Of a stretch of 64,000 bases of DNA, positions 24,020-36,282 are shown one piece after another; the first letter of the stretch is position 1; each line of letters starts with the position of its first letter. A model generated the notes under the pieces. The model was not told where the DNA came from, searched no databases, and saw only the letters and a program-made list of their open reading frames with translations. A program made the translations under genes and the position numbers. Origin of the DNA: Varroa destructor (Eukaryota; Arthropoda; Arachnida; Mesostigmata; Varroidae); the NCBI RefSeq assembly GCF_002443255.2, contig NW_019211460.1:31275956-31339955 (forward strand), in the 5' to 3' direction.

Positions 24020-26818
24020 ATGGACGTGGTGCACGAAGTTCCACCAGATCTGCGCCACCTCGTTCGACTTGTGGCAAGAAGCATTTTCTCACCAGAACTA
24101 GCCATGGTAGTTGATGCTCTCATAAAGCATCAATGTGTACGCGAGGAGGCTCTTGCGGATCATCTTTTGTTCGAGAGAAAACAACTCCGGCAGATAATTG
24201 CACAAATGCGACAGAATCGCCTTGTACAGACTAGGTATGCAGTCCAGCATCGCTGGCCGTACTGTTATCTTCCGTAGACGTATTCTGCACCCTGGAATAT
24301 CGTACCACGAATGAATTGGCTGTATTATATATCATATGGATATATTAACTCATACAGCATTACTTAGACCGCGTGAGAAAGAGATTCATCAGCACGCTGC
24401 TACTTAAGAAAATCGTCAACCGCGGGTTGAAACTAAAAGCAGTTGACGATTTTAAAATGATGTCAGGTGATGAGCAAAAGCAAAGAATTTTAGTTTTGAT
24501 TGCACTATCATAGTAGAAGTTCTCTTAAACAGTTCTCAAAAACTCTAGTTAAACTTTGCTGTGATGTATTATTGGCAAGAACTAGGATCGATTTTTATTA
24601 TTTTTTCCAGATTACGAATGGAAACCGGTCCCGATGGGAAGTCACAACGCCATAATTATTACTATATCAACTATAAGTCATTCGTAAATATTGTTCGATA
24701 TAAGTTAGACCTTTTGCGGCGGAAGATCGAAACTGAGGAGCGCGAATCGACTTCCCGGGCATCGTTCAAATGTCAAGGATGTGACAAATGTTACACGGAT
24801 CTCGAAGCAGATCAGTTAATCGATTTTGCCACTGGAGAATTTAGGTGTAGTATAGGAACATAAAAAATAGAGTATTTGTTTGCTGTCATGTCTTGTTTTA
24901 CCAAGACTAGATATTGTGTTACATTAGATTAACGCTGGTACGCTCGGCAATCATACACAATAAATCCTACGCCACATTTCCTTATCCATAGCGCTGTGAA
25001 TTGTGTAAACGATTATGTTAGTTGTTATATCAACCTCGTCACTTTATAATTCACTGGGTCATATAACGAATACTGCACGAAATACTTAAAATGTCTTTAT
25101 GTTTTGGCTGAGTCTACTAAAATAAGTATAGAGAAATTGCTGCCATGCGACAACCCTCTATTCAATCTGGAACTGTACATTTTGTTCTAATGGCTTTTAC
25201 TGAAAGGTTTCTGTTGGTTGTGTAATAAATTAATAATGCTGCATCGAGTGTTAGTAGGGTAGGAGATATTTCTTTCTGATACTCGACATTTGAAATTCAT
25301 ACACATAGATGTCCACACTGTGGATCTTCGGTCGAAGAAGCGGAAAGTGCAGCCTCGTCAGAAATGCCTCAGCAGCTATTGGTTCGTTTCAACGAGCGAA
25401 TGGAGATCATATTTAAGCTCTTGCGTAATGTTGAAGATATTAAATTAGCGCCAGGTTTACTTGAGCCTGAACCGAAGGAACTTGAAGTACGGGTACCGGG
25501 TCAACCCCGCGGCCAGGGAGCAGGAGGAAAATCAGGAGGAGGCAATCCGGGTGATTGGAGTGGAGACGCGACCCGATATGCTGCTGTAAGTGTGACATTC
25601 TAGTTAAATTTACTGTTGATATTTAAATGAACAATAAATTGATTGTTAGGCTATATATTAGACAAAGTCATAGCATCTGTTATATCATAAGTTTGTAGTT
25701 TCAATTCGAATTTCCTTGAAAAGGAAATGTGCCGATTTTTAAACTACTGTCTTCTTCGCGAAGGCTTCTGTCGCAATTTTTGGTAGCGAACCTAGACATG
25801 GTTGCAGTTGACTCAAAAACTTCGAGAATGGTTTACTAACGGTGTTCACGTAATTTGCCTTTCAGGCGACGGTAACCGTTGGGGAAGCGATTTCGACCGC
25901 GATGCGCGAGACAAAAGAAATACCGATGTGGCTCCAGAAATCTACGGTTGTGCCAGGCGATGAAGGAGGCGTTGATTTCCTGCAAGGGAAGAGTGCTAAT
26001 CCATTCCAGCCCTCAAACGTGCATCAAGTCAAAACAATGTCGGCACAGGTAAGATAGACATGCGACAAACTCGTATATTTCGATTGCTCAATTGGAGAAA
26101 GCTTACAAGAAGCGTACGTCCTTTTGTTTTAACCTTACATGCCCGCGTTCCATTATCTCAACTGCTATACTCTTTGGTTCATACATATATATAGTAATAC
26201 CGTGCCGCATATCCTTTTTCTTTTAGGATATTATGGATGCATTACTGGCCCATGAAAAACAGCCAAAAGTGGACGGAGCACCGGGGGGCGGTAACGAATC
26301 GGAAGATGAGGATTCCGATGGTTGGGAAGAGGTATTTATTGATTCTTTACTATTATTACCCATTTTGTAGTATGATTTTAATATCTGCTCGTGCAACGAG
26401 TAAGTCATCTTGATACTGACAACCCTGCTAGAGGCATATTGCCTGTGGCATGATAGGAGTATTTATATGACCAGTATTCAAATATAGAAGCACAGATTAA
26501 TAGTTCATTAAACTCAACGTTATAACTCGCACACTTCAAGCGAATTCTTTGTAAAAAAACAAAACCCATAACAGTGGTTTCATATTTGCTAAGTTATTCA
26601 CTATTTATTTTTTTATAAATGATTGAAGTAGTGATAATCCTATATTGTTTTACTTCTTTGACCAATAGGTTCCCGTTGAGTTACCGATGGTTTGGGTAGA
26701 TGGCGGCCAAGTGGCACTCCACGATATCACACAGGAGCTTGTCGACAAAATGACGCCCGATGAGCGGAGAAGTTATACTGCTGTTGCCCAGCAGTTCTAT
26801 GCTGCCTTCTATGAATAG
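24020..26818 (+). CDS. GTF2E1: General transcription factor IIE subunit 1 (TFIIE alpha), six coding exons, 387 aa
   Basis: Large subunit of TFIIE, the nuclear heterodimer that joins the RNA polymerase II preinitiation complex and recruits and stimulates TFIIH. Exons: 24020-24234, 24611-24844, 25309-25585, 25866-26048, 26227-26331, 26669-26818 (TAG). All introns are GT-AG and every junction keeps phase. Seen in the protein: an N-terminal winged-helix region (about 1-95, including [10 protein letters not shown] at 85-94); a C4 zinc ribbon with Cys126, Cys129, Cys151 and Cys154 in the family spacing, interrupted by intron 2; the block [10 protein letters not shown] after it; PMWLQKSTV in exon 4; an acidic stretch (327-338) running into W336-E-E-V339; and a conserved C-terminal end (MTPDERRSY...FYE). 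It is slightly shorter than the human protein (439 aa), mainly in the linker. The start is the ATG at 24020; upstream in-frame codons lack ATG, and a possible 5' UTR acceptor (ctttcag) ends at 24014. Its partner subunit lies 1.2 kb downstream on the other strand. Confidence 0.97.
24409..24453. repeat. 12 bp inverted repeat in intron 1 of TFIIE alpha
   Basis: aaaatcgtcaac (24409-24420) and gttgacgatttt (24442-24453) pair perfectly around a 21-base loop. It lies mid-intron, away from both splice sites. Confidence 0.85.
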
Positions 26819-26860
26819 CGACAACGACAAATAGTAATTAATATTAAGAATTGTCATTGT

Positions 26861-26866
26861 AATAAA
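26861..26866 (+). terminator. Poly(A) signal AATAAA of the TFIIE alpha gene
   Basis: AATAAA lies 43 bases after the TFIIE alpha stop codon, with overlapping AT-rich repeats of the motif in the next 20 bases. A second AATAAA occurs near 27020. Distance and orientation fit cleavage and polyadenylation; the actual 3' end is not visible from sequence. Confidence 0.6.
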
Positions 26867-28018
26867 TAATGTAAATAAATACAAATAATAAGTGCTATTT
26901 TTCAATGTAATTTGTTGTGATTATTAACCTGAAAGATTACATTGTCAGATAACTACATTAAAGTGAAGTGTACTCATAAGTTTCTGTAGAAACCACTTAT
27001 AATTGGCTGATTGTTGGCTTAATAAACTTTACGTCGGCACTAACCCTGATGATACGTTCCATCAGCGACCTTTTGCCTGTGTGTAACGTAAGTTTTTGAC
27101 CACTAAATTGGCAACCCGGCGTAACCTAAGTGCGATCAAATTTCCCTTTTCATTTGAAATCTTTTTGAAAGGGTGGACCCATTTTTACGCTGCGCAGGCC
27201 AAGACGGCTTAATTTCCCGAGTACCTTCGGTTCTACTAACCGAAGATAAACAATTCACAGACTAGACAGAATGCAAATTCGTTCCTAGGGCCGTCCCACT
27301 AAGTTAACGGCAAGTTTATTGACTTTACAATCTTATATATAGAGGTACATTATAATACATTTTATCATATGCTGTTAAATAAACGGCTTCAAGTGTAATG
27401 TACGTTGCAATCTTGGCTACGGTTCTAATCTTATTGCAGTTCTGCCCTCACTATTTTTAATTCGGTAAATTAACTGAAAGTAGAGACAGTTTAGTTCAAA
27501 CAAAGAACTGTCAGTTTTTTAAGGCCAATAATTATCGTAGAGTTCTCATTCATCTCGTTTGTTTTCAGCTCAGTTCATCAACTGTGAGTACAGACTTCAT
27601 TCAAATCAATATTTACATATTCACTAAACTAGGTGTCAGAATCGACAGATATTCTATCGGCGTAAGGTCTTCATTTACTTCGACTCATTTTCCTTGCAAA
27701 TAATTACTAATTCCTTTAAAGTCAACTCAAATACGCCTTTAGCGTCTTGAAAAGTAGACATTTATGAGACAAGAGGCGTCAGTATTTGCTTGTGACACGA
27801 TCATCTATTGTTATCTCATTGTTCTCATTGTTAAAGATTCGAAAATAGTACATTTTATACATAATTCAACCAGTATTGCACCTATTAAGTATGTTTTCCT
27901 TTGTCCCTTATAGTTTCGTGGTAGGATTTAGTAAACTCTAAGGAAGTCTAAACTACCAAATGGCAGCATATAGCAGCGAGCTGCTGCTAAATTTCATTAC
28001 GTAGTGTTCCCAACGTCT
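26867..28018. other. Spacer between the 3' ends of the two TFIIE genes
   Basis: About 1.15 kb with no open frame that I can support. It must hold both 3' UTRs, because TFIIE alpha ends from the left and TFIIE beta from the right. Minus-strand poly(A)-like hexamers (TTTAAT and TTTATT on the plus strand) occur near 27457 and 27316, so the beta transcript could be long and could end close to the alpha transcript. Confidence 0.5.
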
Positions 28019-30810
28019 TTAAGTTTCGGTAAACTCCATCAGAACATCGGATAGATGTTCGTTATGGCGCCTGTATTTTCTAGCTTTCTTCTGAGCTCCC
28101 TTTTTCCGTTTAACTGCGGGATCGACCTTCTTTAAGCCATGGTCTTGCATTGATTGTATTCCCTGCCGTTTCAGGTACTCCTCGATCTTTGCGTCATCAA
28201 CACTGTCTACAGACACCGAATGCCACAGTTTGATTAAATCTTCATCGATAGGAACAAGGACAGATTTATCGTTGAAGAATAAAACAACCTGCAACAGCAC
28301 AGAGGAAATAGATAGGTCACAGACACAGAAGTCAGCTCTTAGAATTATTTGCACCCAAGAGGGTTGGTCATTTAAAGCCAATTTAACTAGCCTACCTACC
28401 GGACCACAAAAGCAAGTAGTTTCCATATAATAAAAACGAATTATAATATATAAGTTGAAAGACAAGTTAAAAGGCATGCGCAAACTGTAAAACAAGAACG
28501 AATGTAGGTAAAGAAGTGCCAGTGAACTAAAAAAAGTTCCTAACATTTCCTACACATAGAAGGCAGCCCATTTAATACAAACCTTTTTATCGGTGGGTCT
28601 TGTTATATATAAAATATTGTCGCCCAACTTCTTTAATACATCGTCCGCGTTGGCCATCGATTCACGAATGTCTTCGAGGTATATGCCACCCAGCCCCCGC
28701 TGCATGTGTCGTTCGAGAAGACGCAACAGAGATTTTCGGTCCTTTACATTGTAAGGAGGCTTAAAGGCATATTTGCCGTCATCGGTTACATCGATTTTAG
28801 GATTCGAAATAAGCGCTTCCTGTTGTAGCCATTGCTTGTGACGCACACCAATGTCCATCTAACAATCAAATTAACGTTAATGTATTATTAATGCTAGTAA
28901 GGCAAGAAACATTTTTAGTAGACAAAATAACTCCGCTTTTTAGCATTAATTATTTCCTACAATGCAATGAGGTCTGCAGCCTTCGTATGAAGTATATATT
29001 ATTAGTATCCATGATCAATAAAACAACGTCAACCGAAACTCTGCGCTGATTACAATTTTCAACTCTGATCGTATCATTGAACGAGTTCTTATTCTATGTG
29101 ATAAGGTCAACACAATGTTAGTTATGCGCAAAAAGAAAGGACAAACCTGAGAAGTTTCATCAAGTATCTCCTCGAGAGTAAGTGGATGGGTGTCTCCCTC
29201 AAGGTGGCGAGTTCTCATATATTTGACGATTTTCGCCAACACTGAGAATGAATTCGCCCCACCTCCTGCGATCGTCTTGTATCTGTACCGTACCAGAAAC
29301 AGTAAAGTGAAACATAATTAGTGAACCGATATAAATGCTATCTTCTCAAAGAACGATTTCATACTATTGTAATCGGTCACTTGGGTGAAAGCAGTGACAT
29401 CTGTACGAAAATGTCCGCACTATTACTACAGTGGAACAATGTACATGGTCAAGTGTCGATTTCTATTGTGGCAGGGCGTGTAACCAGCAAATAACCTAAA
29501 GAAATTGTGACCAAAGACAAAATATTAAGATCATTAAGCGAAATGTCTCAAGATTTGGCCGCAAATGAACATGGTTTTACATCTATTTACCTTCCTTTGT
29601 TGTATAAAATAAATTGTATTGCATAATATACTTAGATAAAATACTTTGGTCTAATATAAAACCTGATAATTCTCGAACCCCAAAATAATTTATTTGGGCT
29701 TCTTTGCACGAAGTCCAAGTACGGTAGAACGTAAGTGGAGTTACGTACAATCGATCGATTGCTGACTCCTGTTTCCTCATTTAATTACACTTTTCATAAC
29801 TAAATTTAATTCATTCTGCCCAAACCATTATTATAATTGTAGTATAATTAGACACATGTTAGAGAGTGAAACGGCTGGAAATCGTTAACTCATTAATCGA
29901 TAAATAATTGAAGAAATTTAGGGTCTTCCTTTGTGTAGAGCAACGCATTGTCTCAAACTTATTGGTAGTTCAATCCTATTTATATAGAGAGGGTGCCGTG
30001 CTTCAATCCAGCTAAGCTTCAGTGGAATATTTGTCTTAGTAGACATTCGTTTGTAGCTACTTCAAAAAAAATCCAGTTCTTTTTAAGAGGAAACCAGAAT
30101 TTCTTCATGGCGATAAATAATGCGTCGTCTTTGGAATGCAAAAATCAACCTTTTTTTGGAGGGCAATACTAAATAACAATTGGGTTGCCCACATGAGCTT
30201 CAAAAGTTAATCGTTTTACAACTTCTCGCTCTGTCATGTACCCTTCGAACTTTTCGGCAGTTTTTACCATCTGCATTTTTGCAACATTTGCTCTCTATCA
30301 GCCGAAAGTTTAATTCTCCTGAATTTTTTGTACTTAGCGTACTCGAGCAATACGTTGATGAGTTTTTACCTAGTCATCTTACAGCTCACAGAAACACATA
30401 TTTCGCAAATGACTAGTAAGTACTTTAGATCCCAAATTGAAGCTGCAGATTACGGTGAATAATAGGTGTATTTAAAAGTTATGATCATTAGGGATGAGTT
30501 TTAGCACGTATGAAAAGCTTCGTTTAAACATCTGTTTTGTTAAATTCAGTTTAAAAAGCAAAAAAAGTCCGGATTTAAACTCCGCATACACACAGACACG
30601 CATATATATACACTACATAAAAACATTTTACAGCACGTACCTGAAGGGATCCTTAGGAGCCGAAGGGGGCTTCAGTACTTTAGAAGGCACCAACGGTTTC
30701 TTTTTGTCCCGTGGTGGCGATTCGCGTTTATTGCTCCGGTTCTCCACTACCGGAACCGCCATTGCCCGTTTTTTAAACGCCTCACGTTCTTTAAGTAAAG
30801 CGGAATCCAT
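28019..30810 (-). CDS. GTF2E2: General transcription factor IIE subunit 2 (TFIIE beta), four coding exons, 283 aa
   Basis: Small subunit of TFIIE; it binds the alpha subunit and contacts promoter DNA and Pol II through tandem winged-helix domains. Exons in transcript order: 30810-30641, 29282-29147, 28858-28583, 28288-28019 (TAA). Phases agree at each junction (2/1, 0, 0). Seen: an N-terminus [16 protein letters not shown] closely matching the family; a basic, Ser/Pro-rich linker; first winged helix starting at [14 protein letters not shown] and containing [14 protein letters not shown]; second domain in exon 3 ([31 protein letters not shown]); and in exon 4 LFFNDKS, the helix [11 protein letters not shown] and a basic tail ([20 protein letters not shown]). 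Length is close to the human 291 aa. Introns 2 and 3 both use a GTTTGT donor, which is non-consensus, but frame and homology require it. The first intron is the largest (about 1.36 kb). Confidence 0.97.
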
Positions 30811-33800
30811 TTTTGCGTCTCGTAACTCTTCAGAATCGCAGGCACCAGTGGCTTCCGAACTTAGACAATGTGTTTACAAACATTCTACTGAATCGAACGC
30901 CCAAGTCGATGGAATTTGGATTCCGCGGGTTATTCGCGGTATCATATTTCCGCTATCTCCATGATGAAGAAGTAGATAAATTACCTCATTTTGCGTCATA
31001 GTAACATAACTATGACATTATTTCCAGACTAATTTTGTATAAAAATGTGGCATATTTGTCGTTGCTGTCGCCTACGGTGAGCAAAGGCAGTTTTCAGAGA
31101 TAATTGTCGGAAAATCGAGACGTTCCAACTTGGATCGAAGGAAAGGGTGAACAAGCAACGTCTGGGTGAACGATGCAAAAAGTTTCGTAGACTTATTTAG
31201 CCGCCAGGTAGGACTGGAGCACACAAAAAAAACAAGCGATTATTCCCGTGGTAGCTTAGAGGGTAACGTATTTGCAAGCTAATCCTAGGCACACGTTGTG
31301 GTGTAGGGTAGAAGCCGGGCGTAGACAGACTACTGGTTCGTTTTATTCTGGGAAGTAGCCAGCATCCTGTCTCATGGAATGCTTAACGGCGATGCTGGCC
31401 ATAGAATTCGAACCATAAAGAGGCCGATTGTTTGCCGGGTGGCCGATCGGCATGTTGCTAGCAGAATCTTTTGTGATGCAATACAAGCCTAAAGGAAGCC
31501 TTAAACGTGTTTTTTATAGTGTGCCCAAATTTAAATTTCTGTACTAAAAAAGTTATATTTATTCGTCGATTTATGTTTTGTTTATGCGTACCGCGCAAGT
31601 TAAACGAAGGCTTATAATAACCGAAAACGTGTATTTACAATGAATAGAACAAGGCGAGTTTTTGTTTGGAAAAACCTTCAGTGGGAAAAGTTATGTTAAT
31701 ATTGCTATGCAAAAATAATAGACGAGTAGTAATTGTAATTACTTCTAGAACGTACGTTCTAGACGGTATCACTGCGTTCGATAATTAATCACCGCAGTGC
31801 TCGAAGTGGCCTTTTCCACTACTCAGACATCCTGGTAATCATAGGACAAAAACCCACATTCCACGTTTCCATGAATGGACTCACATTCAGTCACAGCGTA
31901 TAGCTTCGTTTACGGATCCTATCTTACGCGCAAAAGCTTTATCTTGCAAAAGTACTGAAAAAAACAAATCTGTCGAAGTAAGATCTGATAACTATCAAGC
32001 ATGCTTTACTAAGCCTTATCGGCCTGTTCATCTGTAGATCAACTACCTATTAACATACGTTTCGTTACAGTGGCGTGCCCATATTATTTTTGTACACATG
32101 TATAGCATGTCTTATTTCGTCGCTAAATTTAATGACAAAAACCGCATTTATCATATCAATGTTTAGCGATTTAAAGAGATGCGTACATGATGGTATATAC
32201 ATCAAAACATAAATAATAGATAGTGACTTTGCACCATTTACAGACTAATAAAAACCAGCCATTGTAAAACACCAGCCGTTCTTGCTAAATAATAGGAACA
32301 TTCCAACCATCAACATTTGTCTACCCACTTTGCATATAAATATCTAATACCTTACTTACATCTTCGCTTAACCTGTAAGCGTACCTTTTTCTGCAGCCAA
32401 GGTTTCAACTGTAAGCTATTTCTTACAAAAAATATAAGCTTATTTCGTCATTTAGTTTTTAACTTTAGCTGTATTTTTTTATAAGTGTGCTTTTGTCCCA
32501 TCCGCCGTTCGCAATATTATTGCTTTCCGAACATGGCTTTTACACTCTGTGCTTGAGACCGCTTTAGAGCTTATTTGCTGGTGTGAATCCATTTCATATT
32601 ACAATTCATGTCTATGCTATACGAATCTATACCCTAGCCAAAGACTCAGACATTGCAAAATTAAAACGAAGACACGTTAGGCCCTAGCTAGTAAATTGAG
32701 AGAAAATAATTAATTCTCGTTAAGTAACTGTTAAACAGCTATTGTAAGTAATGGCATTTATCGAGGCATAGTTTACTGAAGAACATCGTCCATACTTTGA
32801 AGTTCTGTTCCACTCGAGTTCTATTATCCTATTTATTCTGGTCGCCATTATTACATCATCCAGGGAGAGGGGTCAAAAGTGGACGTACATTGTTCAGAAC
32901 CGTGAGATTACAGTCGGTGCGAAGAACGACTTATAGATGGGTCAAAATTCCGTATTGTTTTTAACCTATTAACCTACTTGGGGCACGAAGTAAAAAATAC
33001 TATACTCTAGAAAAAGGAATTAACGGCATCACACATTTAGATTAAATGAGCAGGCACTCAACTGGACTCCGTATAACAGCAAAAAGACGGTCGCAAGAAT
33101 TGCCTTGCCATTGTCATTGGCAGTTAGAACCGACCATCGAAATAAAGCACTTTCGCGGTACGACCAGGTTTATTTATCGACTTTAGCCAGTGCTACTCTC
33201 GTGGTAGCTTGGTCATATCCGGTGCTGATGTTCGAAACTCGATCATACGAAGTGTTTTAGTCTTGCGCGTGAATGCGAAAAATGCGAAGAAAAAAAATGA
33301 TCGTAATGAGACTCAGGAACGTCATCGTGTAGCCGCATAGGATTCAAATGGACGAAGGACCTAGCAAATGACGCAAGCAGTTTTATGTCGGTGAACTTCG
33401 CAACCTCTACCGGGTCTACTACCTGTGCAAGCAAGCGCACATAGACGAAAAGAACTAAGAAATGCAAAATGCAAATGGCGACAAAAGCACTTAAATTAAG
33501 ACATCAGTAAAATGTTGTCATTCACATGCTGCAGGCTTGTCCTCTATGCAGAGAAAATACTAAGTAATACCAGTCGCAAAGCTGAAATTGCGCAGAGGCT
33601 TAAGCTTATGTTGCAGGGGCGTATGCGTACGCTATGAAACGAATAAACCAATAATATACATGCGTCAAACATGACTAAATACAAATTTAATGTATTTTTA
33701 CGGGGCATATAAGCAAATAATAAAGCAACATTTGAAATTACTACAGGTCGCTTACTTGTGTGAATAAATTACGGTGTGAATAGGCGTGTTTTTCGTATAG

Positions 33801-33923
33801 AATAAATAACAATAGATTACTACGGCTGCGCCTCGAGCTACTTGGGTCTTGGTTGATGATGCTTTGTCAAGTGTGTTGTGAGTTACCATACGATAGAGTA
33901 GACGTTGACTACTAAGTAAACAT
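30811..33923. other. Spacer upstream of TFIIE beta
   Basis: Must contain the TFIIE beta promoter. A 9 bp inverted repeat (gccagcatc at 31358, gatgctggc at 31391) and the 20 bp palindrome at 31744 lie in the first kilobase. Two short tRNA-box-like strings (gtggtagctt near 31246 and 33200) do not form tRNAs. No further gene seen. Confidence 0.45.
31744..31763. repeat. Perfect 20 bp palindrome
   Basis: tctagaacgtacgttctaga is its own reverse complement. It lies about 930 bases upstream of the TFIIE beta start codon. It could be a dimeric protein-binding site, but nothing shows this. Confidence 0.9.
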
Positions 33924-34373
33924 TCACAAATATAAAGGGTCGCTACAACTAATACTCTGGTTCATGCGTTGACTGTAATGAGAATTGTGTTGAAGGCTTT
34001 CATTGTACTCAGACCCATAACTGGGGCCTGCATCGTTGCCCTGGCTGTGCGTAGATCCCTGTTTGCCTCCACCTTAGTAACTCGAGCCCTAACTATCTGT
34101 TTAATACTTTGCCATCTTGTCCATTTAATACCTAATAAGAATAATGGTTGTAGTGCGAATTTTGCTTGAATGCGGGACTTTGATTTGAGCTCTGATTGTA
34201 GCCAGTGGTGTAACTGAGGCCTTGATTGTAAGTTTGATTATAGGCCGAATCCTGGTGTGCACTGTTGCTGCTGTCGAGAGGCCTTGCTCATAATCGTGGT
34301 GGTGTCTTAAGCCATTGCTGTAACCCACGTTGGAGCTTGAGCTTAGCTTGTAGCCAAGGTTGTAGCTAAAGCT
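33924..34373 (-). pseudogene. Decayed Tyr/Asn/Ser/Gln-rich low-complexity protein gene
   Basis: Three successive minus-strand frames read as one kind of protein but are separated by frameshifts and stops. Block 1 starts at 34373 (SFSYNLGYKL, NVGYSNGLRHHHDYEQGL). Block 2, 34257-34132, runs SAYNQTYNQGLSYTTGYNQ and ends HYNHYSY-stop. Block 3, about 34082-33924, includes an early stop, then GPSYGSEYNES and HNSHYSQRMNQ. The short aromatic repeat with G, S, N and Q neighbours persists across all three frames, which chance would not easily give. It resembles structural (cuticle, eggshell or silk-like) or prion-like sequence; the family is not identified. The 150 bases upstream (to about 34530) may be older, more eroded repeats. 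Confidence 0.45.
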
Positions 34374-36282
34374 TTAATCATATGATTTCTATTTATATCC
34401 GGTAGATCTGCCACGAACGCAAAGATGGTATAATTTCTCCGTAGATAATCGTTTCCAGAAGCCAATTTTTGCGGTGGCCACGTAGATTTTATGGTAGCCC
34501 AAAATAAGTACCGCGAAGCCTCCATGTTTTATATGAACTCCAGATCTTGGCTCGAATCATATGTCAAAAGGTCTTGCAACAACAATGTCTATCATTCAAC
34601 CGATAATGAACCTTGAGTACATCTCTTTAAAAAATGGAATTTCGTAAGATGCTTAATTGACACATTTGCTCTGCAGCTATTTGGCACCGTTTCGCCAGTT
34701 CTCTTAAAACCCAGCGGTTTCCTTCTAGGCTACGTTAGTATTCCTTTGAAATTAGTTCTTATAATGCACGGATGCAAGGGCTTGCGCCGAATTATTTGAA
34801 GATTGTCTAAACATTGGCCTATTGAAATTGCGATAAAAAACGTGTACTATTTTTTATTATTATTGTACAAACTCTGAATTGTGCTATAGCAATACGTTGA
34901 GATTTCTAAATTTGGTAGACGGGTTTTCGCTTATCTAGCGTTCATGATTCCCTATTATTCTTATTCTCCTATTTGCAATTTGGCCGGTCAAAGTAACGGT
35001 TGAGAACGTAAATTGTTAAAAATTAATAAATTGTAAACATAAAGTCCACTGGCCTGTTTCACCATCATTAAACCATTTTTGGATAAAAAAATACGGGACC
35101 AAAATACATGTTTGGTTTTATTTAAGCACAGATCGGTGCCTATAGTCAGTTTCAGCTACTTTTTGTGACTGTAATCGAATAATAGATTTCACTTCGATTC
35201 TTTAGTACTGTTATTTCCCCACTGCCTATACAGAAGTTTATAGAAACACATGATATATATGCCCATGCAACGCATCAGTAACTGATTCATCCTTGTTGTC
35301 TGGGAACACTTATATGAGGTGTAACCGTATCGGGAACGTATTTTTATGCTGCACTATACAGATCACAGAGAAGCTCGACAATCACGATGTAAATAAAATA
35401 AAGCCTTAACCTGGACGACATTACTAGAGAGAACTGTTGAACAACGCTGAAAACACTATTGACCCAATCGGCCTACACTAGGAAAATGGCCGGTATCAAT
35501 GAAAAGTGATGAGTTTTTAATCATACACAACTAGAATGTCGATGGGAACTATGGTAATCAATATGACCCTCAGAACGTTGTAAATTTAGCCATGAATAGA
35601 TCTTATTGCAGACTAACATGGCCCTAAATTCAGCTTCGCTGTGTGCTAACAAAGAGCTAATTGATTCTTCAAGCTTTTACAAAAAGTTGCCGCCGACAAT
35701 ATTAATGCGTACGCTATATCCCGTTGTTTTAAACATTAGAATGTTAAATGGATTTCGACTAAATTTCTAATTAGAATTATAGTTCATAATCACCTATTTC
35801 CGGCTAAGTTCAGGAGGCCGGTATACCTACAGAGTGCCAGTGAAACAAGATTCAGAGTGACACAAATAGGCTAAGCAACCTAGACACACAGTGCTGTGTC
35901 AGCTTCTTTATTAGACAAGCCAGATGCGTAACGATTACGTCTTAAATAAAAAAATATGAAGAAAATATCCGTATCTATAGCTTACAAATGTTCCTTATGT
36001 TTCTATCAAGTGATGATAGGATCATAAGCATGTATATGTGCTGCTTACAGGGTGCTTTATATTCTTTTACATTTTCTTTTATAAGCACCTACCTTTCGAA
36101 AAAGGAACTCAATAAGACAAAAGGAACAACTAAAAATGCCCACAGAATTGAAGACTTACTAGCGACATATCTGAAGTTTTACTATCTGAGATTATTATCA
36201 AGGTTGGCCTATTCCTGATATATTGTACAACATTGCTCGGCATAGCTATGTTCTACACTACGTAACAGCTAACAAACGAAAA

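Noticed and set aside
30494..30964. 156-codon plus-strand frame
   Set aside because: It lies opposite TFIIE beta exon 1, starts at a non-ATG codon, and the minus-strand reading matches a known family.
33181..33250. tRNA- or SINE-like pair: tggtagcttgg followed by gttcgaaactc
   Set aside because: The boxes are only about 17 bases apart, too close for a tRNA, and no cloverleaf forms. At most a degraded fragment.
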